DNA of 64,000 nucleotides from Chitinophaga fulva. Lineage in GTDB: Bacteria > Bacteroidota > Bacteroidia > Chitinophagales > Chitinophagaceae. Numbering within the stretch: the stretch's first letter is position 1; each line of letters opens with the position of its first letter. A program made the translations under genes and the position numbers. Positions 37,690 to 47,222 of this stretch are shown here, in pieces. The stretch is from positions 1,860,001 to 1,924,000 of the forward strand of contig NZ_JABBGC010000001.1 in the NCBI RefSeq assembly GCF_012927205.1. The letters are read 5' to 3'. The notes under the pieces were generated by a model. It was given only the letters and a program-made list of their open reading frames with translations. It did no database searches and was not told where the DNA came from.

Positions 37690-38271
37690 ATGAAACGTTT
37701 ATTGATAGGTATCTGTCTTCTTATCTCCGCCCAGCTGGCGCATGCACAGTATTATAAAACAGACACCAGTGCGCCGCGCGGTTTCGACCGTTCCCGGTTG
37801 ATACTGGGAGGTTCGCTGGGCATGGTTTTCGGCGATTATACCAATGTGGAGGTTTCCCCGCTGGTGGGCTACCGCTTCAATGATTACATTGCTGCCGGTA
37901 TCAACGTAAATGCGCAGTACGGACAGTTCAAAAGCTATAATGGTTACGGCGATGTTGCCCAGCGTGATAAGTATACCATCTTTGGCGGTGGTATCTGGGG
38001 CCGCGTATATCCTATCCCGATGCTGTTTGTGCATATCCAGCCGGAGTATAACTATATTTCCCAGAAATCAACCGTGTATTATACAAATCCTAAAAGTGAT
38101 TTCAGCACGAGCTACAGTGTGCCCAGCCTGTTGGTAGGCGCAGGGTATACCCAAAGCGTAGGTGGCCGGGTAGGTATCGGTATCTCTATCATGTATGATG
38201 TGATCCAGGATAACCGTTCGCCTTACCGCAATAACCTGATCTACCGCGTAGGCGCTGGTTTAGGCTTCTGA
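37690..38271 (+). CDS. Outer membrane beta-barrel protein of unknown function
   Basis: The 193-residue product has a signal peptide (MKRLLIGICLLISAQLAHAQ) and alternating strands ending VGAGLGF, with a terminal phenylalanine as in small outer-membrane barrels. It lies 77 bases after the PorP/SprF gene and before a terminator, so it may share that operon. A longer frame starting at 37636 is less likely because the signal peptide begins at 37690. Function unknown. Confidence 0.75.
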   Translation: MKRLLIGICLLISAQLAHAQYYKTDTSAPRGFDRSRLILGGSLGMVFGDYTNVEVSPLVGYRFNDYIAAGINVNAQYGQFKSYNGYGDVAQRDKYTIFGGGIWGRVYPIPMLFVHIQPEYNYISQKSTVYYTNPKSDFSTSYSVPSLLVGAGYTQSVGGRVGIGISIMYDVIQDNRSPYRNNLIYRVGAGLGF

Positions 38272-38292
38272 TCCCCGGAAAATATTTATATG

Positions 38293-38325
38293 ACCCGTCT
38301 GGCCTTAGCCGGACGGGTTTTTTTA
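38293..38325 (+). terminator. Terminator after first T9SS locus
   Basis: An 11-bp stem ACCCGTCTGGC/GCCGGACGGGT (one G-T pair, CTTA loop) is followed by a run of T. Confidence 0.88.
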
Positions 38326-38391
38326 TTCCTTCTCATGTTACCTCCTTGTTAAGTTTGTTTATAAATGCTAAACTTATTTTTACAAATTTTA

Positions 38392-38399
38392 TACCTTTG
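38392..38399 (+). promoter_or_regulatory. -7 box for phosphonatase-like gene
   Basis: TACCTTTG, 20 bases before the ATG at 38420. Confidence 0.5.
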
Positions 38400-38419
38400 T
38401 TCCATAAATTTTTAAAGAG

Positions 38420-39097
38420 ATGGATATTAAATTAGCTGTTTTTGATATTGCGGGCACCACGCTGCACGACGAGGCCAATGTGGCTAAAGTATTGCAACAG
38501 GCCATACAACTGGTTGGCGTGCATGTATCCCTGGAAGAGGTCAACGAAGTGATGGGGTACGCCAAACCTTACGCGATCCGTTACTTGCTGCAACAGAAGA
38601 ATGATGCGCGGTATGCAGACAAGAATTTTGTTGACGAGCTGCACACGCAGTTTGTGGAAAACATGAAAGCGCACTACGCCACAGATACTTCTGTAAGGGA
38701 GAAGCAGGGCGTATCCGCAGTATTCGCGGCATTGCGGCAGAAAGGAATTAAAATAGCGCTGGACACAGGTTTTGACCGCGACATCACCAACGTGATCCTG
38801 CAAAGGACCGGCTGGCAGGAGCAGGGATTGATAGACGCAGTCGCCACCAGTGATGAGGTGCCTCATGGACGTCCTTATCCTTATATGATCTATCGTATCA
38901 TGGAAACACTGGAGGTACGCAGCATTGAAGAGGTGATGAAAGTGGGCGACACTATTTCCGATCTGGAAGAAGGTACCAATGCCGGCTGCCGTTATGTGGT
39001 AGGGGTTACCACCGGCGCCTATAGCAAAGAAGAGCTGGAGAAAGGCCCGCATACCCACCTGGTAGCTTCTCTCGATGAACTGTTATCTATATTATAA
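38420..39097 (+). CDS. Phosphonatase-like HAD hydrolase
   Basis: The 225-residue product belongs to the HAD superfamily. Motif I is FDIAGTTLHDE with nucleophile Asp9 and Ala11 at the +2 position; Ala there is a mark of phosphonoacetaldehyde hydrolase (PhnX), most HADs having Asp. The cap has VMGYAKPYAIRY, in which Lys49 aligns with the Schiff-base lysine of PhnX. Motif III/IV are VKVGDTISDLEEG with adjacent Asp. It should cleave the C-P bond of phosphonoacetaldehyde or a close relative. The FAD oxidoreductase follows 20 bases later, a known pairing. Confidence 0.88.
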   Translation: MDIKLAVFDIAGTTLHDEANVAKVLQQAIQLVGVHVSLEEVNEVMGYAKPYAIRYLLQQKNDARYADKNFVDELHTQFVENMKAHYATDTSVREKQGVSAVFAALRQKGIKIALDTGFDRDITNVILQRTGWQEQGLIDAVATSDEVPHGRPYPYMIYRIMETLEVRSIEEVMKVGDTISDLEEGTNAGCRYVVGVTTGAYSKEELEKGPHTHLVASLDELLSIL

Positions 39098-39117
39098 ACT
39101 CTTGCTCAATAGCGATC

Positions 39118-40248
39118 ATGCAACAACAACAAGCGGATGTAGCGGTAGTAGGCGCCGGCATCGTAGGACTGGCCATGGCGTATAAACTGGCGTCCAAAGG
39201 GAAAAAAGTAGTTTTATTTGAAAGAAACAGCAGGGCTATCAGTGCCTCCATCCGCAATTTCGGACTGGTATGGCCTGTCGGTCAGCGTGCAGGTAAAATG
39301 TACCAGCGTGCCATGCATAGCCGCAGCGTATGGAAAGAGCTGGCAGCAGCTACCGGGCTGCAATGTCAGGAAACAGGCTCTCTGCACCTGGTATATGAAA
39401 AAGATGAACTGGCCGTACTGGAAGAATTTGCAGCGGCAGCACCTGCCAATGGATTTGACTGTCAGCTGATAGCACCGGAAAATATCGGTCAATATACCCG
39501 GGCCATCAAAACGAAAGGCTTGCAAGGTGCACTTTGGAGCCCCACAGAAATGACAGTGAACCCGCGGCAGGCCAGTGCCACAATTGCACGACACCTCGAA
39601 GCGAAAATGAATGTGACCGTTCGGTTTAATACAGCCGTTAACGGTATCAGCATGCCATATATCGAAACCAAAGATGAAAAGTGGAAAGTAGACCAGGTAT
39701 ATGTGTGCAGCGGAGCAGATTTTGAAACACTGTATCCTGCAGCGTATGCCACGGCGCCTCTTACCAAATGCAAACTGCAGATGATGCGTACCATCCCGCA
39801 GCCGGGCAATTGGCAGCTGGGCCCCGCATTGTGTGCCGGTCTTACCCTGGCCCATTACGCCTCTTTCAACGATTGTGCTGCACTGGTACCGCTGAAACAA
39901 CGATTTGCGCAGGAAATGCCGGAATATGTAAAATGGGGCATCCACCTGCTGATTTCCCAGAACGGCGCCGGTGAACTGACCATCGGTGACTCGCATGAAT
40001 ATGGTCCGGACTTCGAACCATTTGATAAAGCATTTATCAATGACCTCATTCTGAAATACATGCACACTTTCCTGGAGGCACCTACCTACACTATCCAGGA
40101 ACAATGGCATGGCATTTACCCGAAACTGACCAACGGCGCCACTGAGCTGGTTCTGTCTCCGGAAAAGGACGTCACTATCGTGAATGCCCTCAGCGGCGCC
40201 GGTATGACGCTGTCATTCGGCCTGGCAGAAGAGCTGACGACCATTTAG
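39118..40248 (+). CDS. FAD-dependent oxidoreductase paired with phosphonatase
   Basis: The 376-residue product is a D-amino-acid-oxidase/glycine-oxidase type flavoprotein. The FAD site is VVGAGIVGLAMAYKLASKGKKVVLFE, with GxGxxG at 12-17; the C-terminal FAD part is VNALSGAGMTLSFGLAEE. It matches the subgroup linked to phosphonatase-like hydrolases (TIGR03364-like, from memory). A plausible reaction is oxidative deamination of 2-aminoethylphosphonate or an N-methyl derivative to phosphonoacetaldehyde, feeding the gene upstream; substrate is inference. No phosphonate transporter or regulator is adjacent. Confidence 0.85.
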   Translation: MQQQQADVAVVGAGIVGLAMAYKLASKGKKVVLFERNSRAISASIRNFGLVWPVGQRAGKMYQRAMHSRSVWKELAAATGLQCQETGSLHLVYEKDELAVLEEFAAAAPANGFDCQLIAPENIGQYTRAIKTKGLQGALWSPTEMTVNPRQASATIARHLEAKMNVTVRFNTAVNGISMPYIETKDEKWKVDQVYVCSGADFETLYPAAYATAPLTKCKLQMMRTIPQPGNWQLGPALCAGLTLAHYASFNDCAALVPLKQRFAQEMPEYVKWGIHLLISQNGAGELTIGDSHEYGPDFEPFDKAFINDLILKYMHTFLEAPTYTIQEQWHGIYPKLTNGATELVLSPEKDVTIVNALSGAGMTLSFGLAEELTTI

Positions 40249-40695
40249 ATATTTGGTTATTTTGGTATTTAGATATTTAAAAAGGGAAAACCATTTCGTA
40301 TAGGCGGAATGTTTTCCCTTTTTAAATATCTAACACAACCTAAACCAAATATCTAAATATCAAAATAACAAAATCATAAAATGATTAGGATTTTGTACGA
40401 ATTATTAATAAATTAAATGCAGATCAAACGTTATGAAAACAATGGCCGCTACGATGGCCTTATATTGTGCTGAAACATATTCACCATATTGTATCACCCA
40501 ACTTTAGCAACGTTTCTGCAGCCAGGTTTTAACAACATGGCTGCATGTTCATAACGTGTTAAATGTAAAGCGGGTTTCTTTTAAGTTACCTGCTTTTATA
40601 CTTTATATGCCAAAAAGCCAATAATTCTATAAATTACAGGGTGTCCCTGCCCGTAAGTAAGGGTCAGCATTTCTTTACAAAAAAACAGATTCGGC
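40249..40695. other. 446-base spacer before the LOG gene
   Basis: After the palindrome (to about 40380), bases 40428-40557 are framed by a perfect 10-base inverted repeat (ACGTTATGAA 40428-40437 with TTCATAACGT 40548-40557). Inside are two smaller hairpins: GGCC/GGCC at about 40443-40458 and TGCAGCCA/TGGCTGCA at 40517-40545. The arrangement resembles a structured RNA but could be chance in AT-rich DNA. No gene is evident. Confidence 0.35.
40271..40331. repeat. Intergenic palindrome after the oxidoreductase gene
   Basis: A perfect 21-base inverted repeat (40271-40291 with 40311-40331) ends its loop-side with GGGAAAAC/GTTTTCCC and its outer side with A/T words (ATATTT). Flanking bases carry the same vocabulary (TTTGGTATTTAG left; ATATCTAAATATC right, to about 40378). 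It may end transcription of the 38420-40248 operon. Confidence 0.75.
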
Positions 40696-41394
40696 ATGAA
40701 TGGTACTTTAAAAAACCTTAAGGAAAGAGACTGGACAGAAACAAGAGCGCATTCCAGCTGGCAGATATTCAAGATCATGGCGGAATTCGTGGAAGGCTTT
40801 GAATCACTTGCCAAAATAGGCCCCTGTATATCTATATTCGGATCAGCCCGTACCAAACCGGGTAACCGTTATTATGAACTGGCGCAGGAAATCTCCCGCA
40901 GGCTGGCGGAGGAAGGGTTTGGTATCATTACCGGCGGTGGTCCCGGTGTGATGGAAGCTGCCAATAAGGGCGCGCAGGCTGCACATGGTAAATCCGTAGG
41001 CGCCAATATCACCCTGCCACATGAGCAGAACCCCAACGACTTTATTGACCCCGACAAAAGACTCAACTTCGACTATTTCTTTGTCCGCAAAGTAATGTTC
41101 ACCAAATATTCCCAGGGATTTGTGATGATGCCTGGCGGATTTGGCACCATGGATGAATTTTTTGAAGTGGCTACCCTTATCCAGACCAAGAAGATGGAGG
41201 AAACCCCGATGGTACTCGTAGGCCGTGAATACTGGAGCGGTCTGCTGGAATGGATACGTACCGTGATGATGGAAAAGGAAAGCAATATTAATCCGCAGGA
41301 CCTGGGCCTGTTGAAGCTTTTCGATACCGCCGACGAAGTGGTGGAGTATTTCCGTGTGTTTTACACCACCAATAAACTCAGACCTAACTTTTAA
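40696..41394 (+). CDS. LOG-family TIGR00730 Rossmann protein
   Basis: The 232-residue product has the LOG signatures GGGPGVMEAANKGA and PGGFGTMDEFFE (146-157). Members hydrolyse nucleoside 5'-monophosphates to base and ribose 5-phosphate, releasing cytokinins in plants and pathogens; bacterial roles vary and many act as AMP or pyrimidine nucleosidases. Cytoplasmic. No operon partner is evident; the O-methyltransferase lies 128 bases downstream with its own promoter box. Confidence 0.92.
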   Translation: MNGTLKNLKERDWTETRAHSSWQIFKIMAEFVEGFESLAKIGPCISIFGSARTKPGNRYYELAQEISRRLAEEGFGIITGGGPGVMEAANKGAQAAHGKSVGANITLPHEQNPNDFIDPDKRLNFDYFFVRKVMFTKYSQGFVMMPGGFGTMDEFFEVATLIQTKKMEETPMVLVGREYWSGLLEWIRTVMMEKESNINPQDLGLLKLFDTADEVVEYFRVFYTTNKLRPNF

Positions 41395-41500
41395 GACGGC
41401 CGCGCCCGTCAGGCGCGGATATACCTGCCCGTTAGCCGGAAGAATAAATTCCGGCCGGGCAACGTTATGTTGATGGGTGTCGCCGCAACTGCTTTTTTCA

Positions 41501-41508
41501 TAGCTTTG
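41501..41508 (+). promoter_or_regulatory. -7 box for the O-methyltransferase gene
   Basis: TAGCTTTG, 14 bases before the ATG at 41523. Confidence 0.45.
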
Positions 41509-41522
41509 CAGAAATTTTATAT

Positions 41523-42161
41523 ATGGAGCTCCTACCGGCAGTTGAGGCATATGCTGAGAAATACACCAGCCCGGAAAATCCGCTGTTGTACAAGTTGAAC
41601 CGTGAAACGCATCTGAAAGTGGAATTGCCGCATATGTTAAGTGGCCATGTACAGGGGAAATTCCTCGAGATGGTCAGCCGTATGTTGCGGCCCCGCCGGA
41701 TACTGGAACTGGGCACGTATACAGGATACTCCGCCATCTGCCTGGCCGCAGGCCTGCCTGATGACGGCATATTACATACCATCGATATCAACGAAGAACT
41801 GGAAACCCTTTGCCATCAATATTTTGAGGCATCCGGGTATGCTGATAAAATAAAAATGCATATCGGAAAAGCAGCCGAAGTGATGACATCACTGGATGAG
41901 GTGTTTGACTTAGTGTTTATTGATGCTGATAAAGCCGGTTATGTACATTATTATGACCTGGTTTGGGAAAAACTGCGCCCCGGCGGATTTATTCTGGCTG
42001 ATAATGTATTGTACCACGGACAGGTATTACAGCCGGAAAATGAGCAGGGAAGCCAGGCTAAAGCCATGGTCAGATTTTGTGAGAAAGTGCTGGCAGATGA
42101 CCGCGCAGAACAGGTGTTGCTCACCATCCGCGACGGTATCCTCCTGATCAGGAAGAAATAA
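41523..42161 (+). CDS. Class I SAM-dependent O-methyltransferase
   Basis: The 212-residue product resembles the catechol/caffeoyl-CoA O-methyltransferase family: the SAM motif is ILELGTYTGYSAICLAAGL, followed by the acidic loop LHTIDINEELE, and the metal site is VFIDADKAGYVHYYD with ADNVLYHGQ. The enzyme would methylate a small vicinal-diol or CoA substrate; which one is unknown. It lies 38 bases before the glucosaminidase gene and may be co-transcribed. Confidence 0.9.
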   Translation: MELLPAVEAYAEKYTSPENPLLYKLNRETHLKVELPHMLSGHVQGKFLEMVSRMLRPRRILELGTYTGYSAICLAAGLPDDGILHTIDINEELETLCHQYFEASGYADKIKMHIGKAAEVMTSLDEVFDLVFIDADKAGYVHYYDLVWEKLRPGGFILADNVLYHGQVLQPENEQGSQAKAMVRFCEKVLADDRAEQVLLTIRDGILLIRKK

Positions 42162-42199
42162 ACCGGCACCTACACCATGCCCATTAAATTCGATTATAC

Positions 42200-43693
42200 A
42201 TGCAAGTAAGAAAATTTTTGTTGGTAGTCAGTTTTCTTATTGGCTGCATGCCTCTGCTGAAGGCACAAAAGATGACCACCCAGCAATACATTGCTACTTA
42301 CAAGAGTATTGCCGTGGAGGAAATGCGCCGCACAGGCGTGCCCGCAGCCATCAAACTGGCGCAGGGCATCGTGGAAACCCAATCCGGCAACGGGACCCTC
42401 TGTCTGCAATCCAATAACCACTTCGGTATCAAATGTAAAAACACCTGGACCGGCAAAACCATCCGCTATGATGACGACGCCGCCCAGGAATGTTTCCGCG
42501 TATATGATAATGCCCGGGACTCTTACCGGGACCACTCCGATTTCCTGCGCAGCAATCCCCGGTACGCTTTCCTGTTCCAGTTTGACGGAGATGACTATAA
42601 ATCCTGGGCATTCGGACTGAAACAGGCCGGATACGCCACCAATAAAACCTATCCACAGCAGCTGATCAAGGTGATCGAAGATTACAACCTGCAGCAATAC
42701 ACGCTGATAGCGATGGGCAAAGCCGCTCCTGAACAGGATTACACCGAAGAGAAACCTCCTGTGTATGCGGGCAATAACAACCGTCCCGACAACCGCCCGG
42801 CTCCTTCCAGGCCTCAGCAGGGTGGCGGCAAACCAATGGCCGGCAACTATCCGAAAGGCGTATTTGAAATCAACGGTCGCCGCGTGGTCTTTGTAAAAGC
42901 CGGTACTTCCCTGATTCAACTGGCCAGCAAACATGATATCCGCCTGAGCAAGCTGGTTCGCTTTAATGACCTGGATAATGACAATCCTCTCCGGAAAGAC
43001 ATGTTTATCTTCCTGCAGAAGAAAGGTAAAAGAGGTAGTAAGGAATTCCATAACGTCAGCAATGGTGAAACCATGCATGACATTGCACAGGCAGAAGGAA
43101 TCCGTTTGAGATGGTTGCGCCGCCGCAATAAAATGCATGAAGGTGAAGAACCTGCTGCCGGCCAGCGCCTGGCCCTCGAAGGTTTTGCGTCCGGTACGCC
43201 TGCACTGGCAAAAAATACCCGCATCGTGAGAGAGGAAGACCAGGAGCCGCCGGAAGATTTTTCTCCCCGTAAAGAAATTGAAAAAGTAAAGGAAGAAGTA
43301 GCCAAAACCACTGGTGGTACTACTTCCGCACCGGAATCACAGCCGGCGCGCCCGCAACAGGGCGGCGTTCCTGCCGGTATGGTGGATGATCTGAAGAAAG
43401 TAGGGGATGTAGGCAACAACAATGGTACTGCCAAAAACACGACACCGCCGCCGGCTACTCAACCTCCGGTGTATAAGCCCGCTCCCGCTCCGGTACCAGC
43501 TACACAGCCTCCGGTATACAAACCAGCCCCGGCATCAGCCGGTACGGGCGCCAGGTACCACGAAGTACAGCCCAAAGAAACACTGTATGGTATCTCTAAA
43601 ATGTACAACAAATCTGTAACCCAGTTGCAGGAATGGAATAATTTGCAGGGCTTCGATATCAAAATTGGACAGCGCCTGTTAGTGAATAAATAA
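42200..43693 (+). CDS. Exported glucosaminidase (GH73) with LysM domains
   Basis: The 497-residue product has a signal peptide (MQVRKFLLVVSFLIGCMPLLKAQ) and a GH73-type beta-N-acetylglucosaminidase domain about 30-165 (AAIKLAQGIVETQSGNGTLC, SNNHFGIKCK, YRDHSDFLRSNPRY). The Glu in GIVETQSG is the expected acid. Two weak LysM-like segments follow (about 230-325), then a proline-rich linker with repeated PVYKPAPA and a clear LysM at the end (YHEVQPKETLYGISKMYNKS). It should cleave peptidoglycan in the periplasm for growth or separation. Confidence 0.9.
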   Translation: MQVRKFLLVVSFLIGCMPLLKAQKMTTQQYIATYKSIAVEEMRRTGVPAAIKLAQGIVETQSGNGTLCLQSNNHFGIKCKNTWTGKTIRYDDDAAQECFRVYDNARDSYRDHSDFLRSNPRYAFLFQFDGDDYKSWAFGLKQAGYATNKTYPQQLIKVIEDYNLQQYTLIAMGKAAPEQDYTEEKPPVYAGNNNRPDNRPAPSRPQQGGGKPMAGNYPKGVFEINGRRVVFVKAGTSLIQLASKHDIRLSKLVRFNDLDNDNPLRKDMFIFLQKKGKRGSKEFHNVSNGETMHDIAQAEGIRLRWLRRRNKMHEGEEPAAGQRLALEGFASGTPALAKNTRIVREEDQEPPEDFSPRKEIEKVKEEVAKTTGGTTSAPESQPARPQQGGVPAGMVDDLKKVGDVGNNNGTAKNTTPPPATQPPVYKPAPAPVPATQPPVYKPAPASAGTGARYHEVQPKETLYGISKMYNKSVTQLQEWNNLQGFDIKIGQRLLVNK

Positions 43694-43745
43694 GCAGTAA
43701 TCCTTTTCGGCTTATTATTGTTAAATATGGAAATGAAGTAGTATT

Positions 43746-44291
43746 ATGTCGGTTATTCAGGTGCATGACAAGAAATTCCAACCCTACATCGGTGCAACAG
43801 AGCTGCAGCAGCGTATTAAGGAAATAGCTGCAGACATGAGCAGGGACCTTAAGGATGAACGCCCGTTGTTTATCGCTATCCTCAATGGTTCTTTTATGTT
43901 TGCCGGTGATGTGTTCAAATATCTCAACATTCCGGCTGAGATATCCTTTATCAAACTGGCTTCCTACAAGGGTACCAAATCTACCGGTAATGTGGTGCAG
44001 GCCATCGGTCTGGACGAAGACCTCTTCGGCCGTACGGTGGTGATCCTCGAAGATATTGTGGATACCGGTAAAACACTGAGCCAGTTCCTGCCGCAACTGG
44101 AACATCAGCAACCTAAGAAACTGCTGGTAGCTTCCTTGCTGACCAAGCCGGAAGCAATGGTACATCCTATTAAAATCGACTATCTGGGCTTTTCCGTGCC
44201 TAATAAATTCCTGCTGGGTTATGGCCTCGATTATGATGGTTTGGGCCGCAATCTGCCGGAAATCTATCAGCTGGTAGAAGGTGAGGAATAG
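43746..44291 (+). CDS. hpt: Hypoxanthine phosphoribosyltransferase
   Basis: The 181-residue product salvages hypoxanthine and guanine with PRPP. It has the PRPP loop VVILEDIVDTGKTL, the flexible loop region FIKLASYKGTKSTGNV, and the purine-binding end FVPNK-like segment (YLGFSVPNKFLLGYGLDYDGLGRNLPEIY). Length fits. A terminator follows at 44328. Confidence 0.95.
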   Translation: MSVIQVHDKKFQPYIGATELQQRIKEIAADMSRDLKDERPLFIAILNGSFMFAGDVFKYLNIPAEISFIKLASYKGTKSTGNVVQAIGLDEDLFGRTVVILEDIVDTGKTLSQFLPQLEHQQPKKLLVASLLTKPEAMVHPIKIDYLGFSVPNKFLLGYGLDYDGLGRNLPEIYQLVEGEE

Positions 44292-44327
44292 CATTTCAGC
44301 AAAACAAAAGATGCTATGAAGAGTGTG

Positions 44328-44360
44328 AAAGCGAAGATCAGCGTGGTCTTCGCTTTTTTT
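44328..44360 (+). terminator. Terminator after hpt
   Basis: A 10-bp stem AAAGCGAAGA/TCTTCGCTTT with a 9-base loop is followed by T5. Confidence 0.85.
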
Positions 44361-44410
44361 ACACACCTTCAGAAGCTTGGTTCCTTTACCGGAAATGATT
44401 ATCTTAACAT

Positions 44411-46156
44411 ATGCGAAAATTCCTATTACTCCTGTTGTTATGGGCTGGCAGTGTACACGCACAAACAATCTGGGTATCGGGAGCAGTAGAGGACAGTATC
44501 ACTCATCGTCCTGTAGCCGGAGTAACCGTTAGCATTGTTGATGATACCACCAGGGTACTCACGAATGCTTTCGGGCTTTTTAGAATAACGATTCCCTCAA
44601 CTGTTGCTCAACTGCTGTTTACCCGGGAAGGTTATCGCCCGTTACAGATGAAGGTGAATGCCACCGATCGTCTGTTGATAACACTGGCGCCTATACGTAA
44701 AGCCCTTGATGCTATTGCCCTGGCGAAAGCCAGTGCCCGCACAAGGCAGAACAGCAACCCCAACTACGGCAATGTAGGCATGGGCATACATGCTTTTTAC
44801 AATGAAACATACGGCACTACTTATGAAAACAAGTTCACCCGCGCACAGACGCAGCCGGTATCGGTGTTTGCGGTGGATGTGGACAGGGCTGCCTATAGCA
44901 ATATCCGGCGTTTCCTGCGACTGAAAGAACCGGTGCCGGTAGATGCTGTCCGGATAGAAGAAATGGTGAACTATTTCCACTACAATTATCCACTGCCGCC
45001 GGAAGGTAAGACCATGGCGGTATACAGTCATTATACCACCTGTCCGTGGGAACCCGGGCACCGGCTGTTGCAGATAGCGTTGAGGGCGAAAGCCTTGCAG
45101 ACAGACAGTCTGCCGCCCAGTAATCTCGTTTTCCTCATCGATGTTTCCGGCTCGATGGGCGTGCCTAACAAACTGCCCCTGTTGCAGGCAGCCTTCCGTA
45201 TTCTGGTCAATAACCTACGGCCGGTAGACAAGGTGGCGATTGTGGCCTATGCCGGTACTCCCGGTATCAAACTGCCTGCCACGGCCGGCGACCAGAAAGA
45301 GAAAATCCTCAATGCTATCGACAATCTCAGCGCCGGCGGGGCTACCGCGGGGGAAGCTGCCATTAAAATGGCGTATCAGATAGCGGTTGAACAGTTTATC
45401 CCGGATGGGAATAACCGCGTGATCCTGGCTACTGATGGGGATTTCAACGTAGGGCTTACCAGTGATGCCGAAATGGAGGAGCTGATCATGGAGAAGAAGG
45501 AAAGCGGCGTGTTACTGACCTGCCTCGGGTTTGGCATGAAAAACTACAAGGACTCGAAGCTGCAGTCCCTTTCCAGCAAGGGAAACGGCAATTTCGCCTA
45601 TATCGATGACCTGGAGGAGGCCAGTAAGGTCTTTGCACGGGAATTCGGCAGTACGCTTTTTACAGTGGCCCGGGATGTGCAAACGGAAGTGACCTTTAAC
45701 CCTGCTATGGTAAAATCGTATAGGCTTATCGGTTATGAGAACAAAGTGTATGAAACAAATACGGACGCTTCATCGAAACACAATGGTGGCATCGTAGGAA
45801 GCGGGCATTGCGCCGTGGCGATGTATGAAATTGTGCCACGTGATAGTATGATGGCGGCCGATAGCCTGTTGGCCAATATCAGCATCTCTTACCGTCATCC
45901 GTTGGACACGGTGCTGTGTACACTGGAAACCGGCGTGAAGGCCAACGCAACAGCTTTTGACGCTGCCCCGGATGATTGTCGGTTTGCTGCTGCTGTGGCA
46001 TTATTGGGCATGATACTCCGCAATTCCGCTTACCGTGGTTGCGGTGATACCGAAATGGTCTCAGAGATCGCCCGCAGGGCCCTGGGTAAAGACAAAGAAG
46101 GGTACCGGCAGGAATTCCTGAAGATGGTAAAGCAGGTCCGTAAGATGAAGCGTTAG
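44411..46156 (+). CDS. Exported von Willebrand factor A protein, YfbK family
   Basis: The 581-residue product has a signal peptide (MRKFLLLLLLWAGSVHAQ), a carboxypeptidase-regulatory-like domain about 22-95, a YfbK N-terminal region (SVFAVDVDRAAYSNIRRFL...RIEEMVNYFHYNYP), a VWA domain about 236-400 with an intact MIDAS motif LIDVSGSM (Asp244, Ser246, Ser248), and the YfbK C-terminal domain (DUF3520). It would bind a partner through a divalent metal. Its role is unknown. Its stop lies 3 bases from the stop of the convergent methyltransferase gene, leaving no room for a terminator. Confidence 0.9.
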   Translation: MRKFLLLLLLWAGSVHAQTIWVSGAVEDSITHRPVAGVTVSIVDDTTRVLTNAFGLFRITIPSTVAQLLFTREGYRPLQMKVNATDRLLITLAPIRKALDAIALAKASARTRQNSNPNYGNVGMGIHAFYNETYGTTYENKFTRAQTQPVSVFAVDVDRAAYSNIRRFLRLKEPVPVDAVRIEEMVNYFHYNYPLPPEGKTMAVYSHYTTCPWEPGHRLLQIALRAKALQTDSLPPSNLVFLIDVSGSMGVPNKLPLLQAAFRILVNNLRPVDKVAIVAYAGTPGIKLPATAGDQKEKILNAIDNLSAGGATAGEAAIKMAYQIAVEQFIPDGNNRVILATDGDFNVGLTSDAEMEELIMEKKESGVLLTCLGFGMKNYKDSKLQSLSSKGNGNFAYIDDLEEASKVFAREFGSTLFTVARDVQTEVTFNPAMVKSYRLIGYENKVYETNTDASSKHNGGIVGSGHCAVAMYEIVPRDSMMAADSLLANISISYRHPLDTVLCTLETGVKANATAFDAAPDDCRFAAAVALLGMILRNSAYRGCGDTEMVSEIARRALGKDKEGYRQEFLKMVKQVRKMKR

Positions 46157-46159
46157 GGC

Positions 46160-47101
<942 letters not shown>

Positions 47102-47140
47102 CTTATTTTGATATTTGGTTATTTGGCTATTTAATCATTT

Positions 47141-47188
47141 AAAAGCGAAGACCACAGCGAACGGAAATCCGCTATGGTCTTCGCTTTT
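47141..47188. terminator. Terminator after dnaJ, inside an AT-rich palindromic spacer
   Basis: A stem AAAAGCGAAGACCA/TGGTCTTCGCTTTT (47141-47154 with 47175-47188) is flanked by A/T words (ATTTGGTTATTTGGC left, ATTAATTAAATAAA right), so it resembles the other intergenic palindromes with a terminator in the centre. Confidence 0.85.
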
Positions 47189-47222
47189 ATTAATTAAATA
47201 AAAAAATATTCAAATAGTAAAA

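Noticed and set aside
39214..40110. 298-codon frame antisense to the FAD oxidoreductase
   Set aside because: The oxidoreductase has intact FAD motifs and operon context; the antisense product has none.
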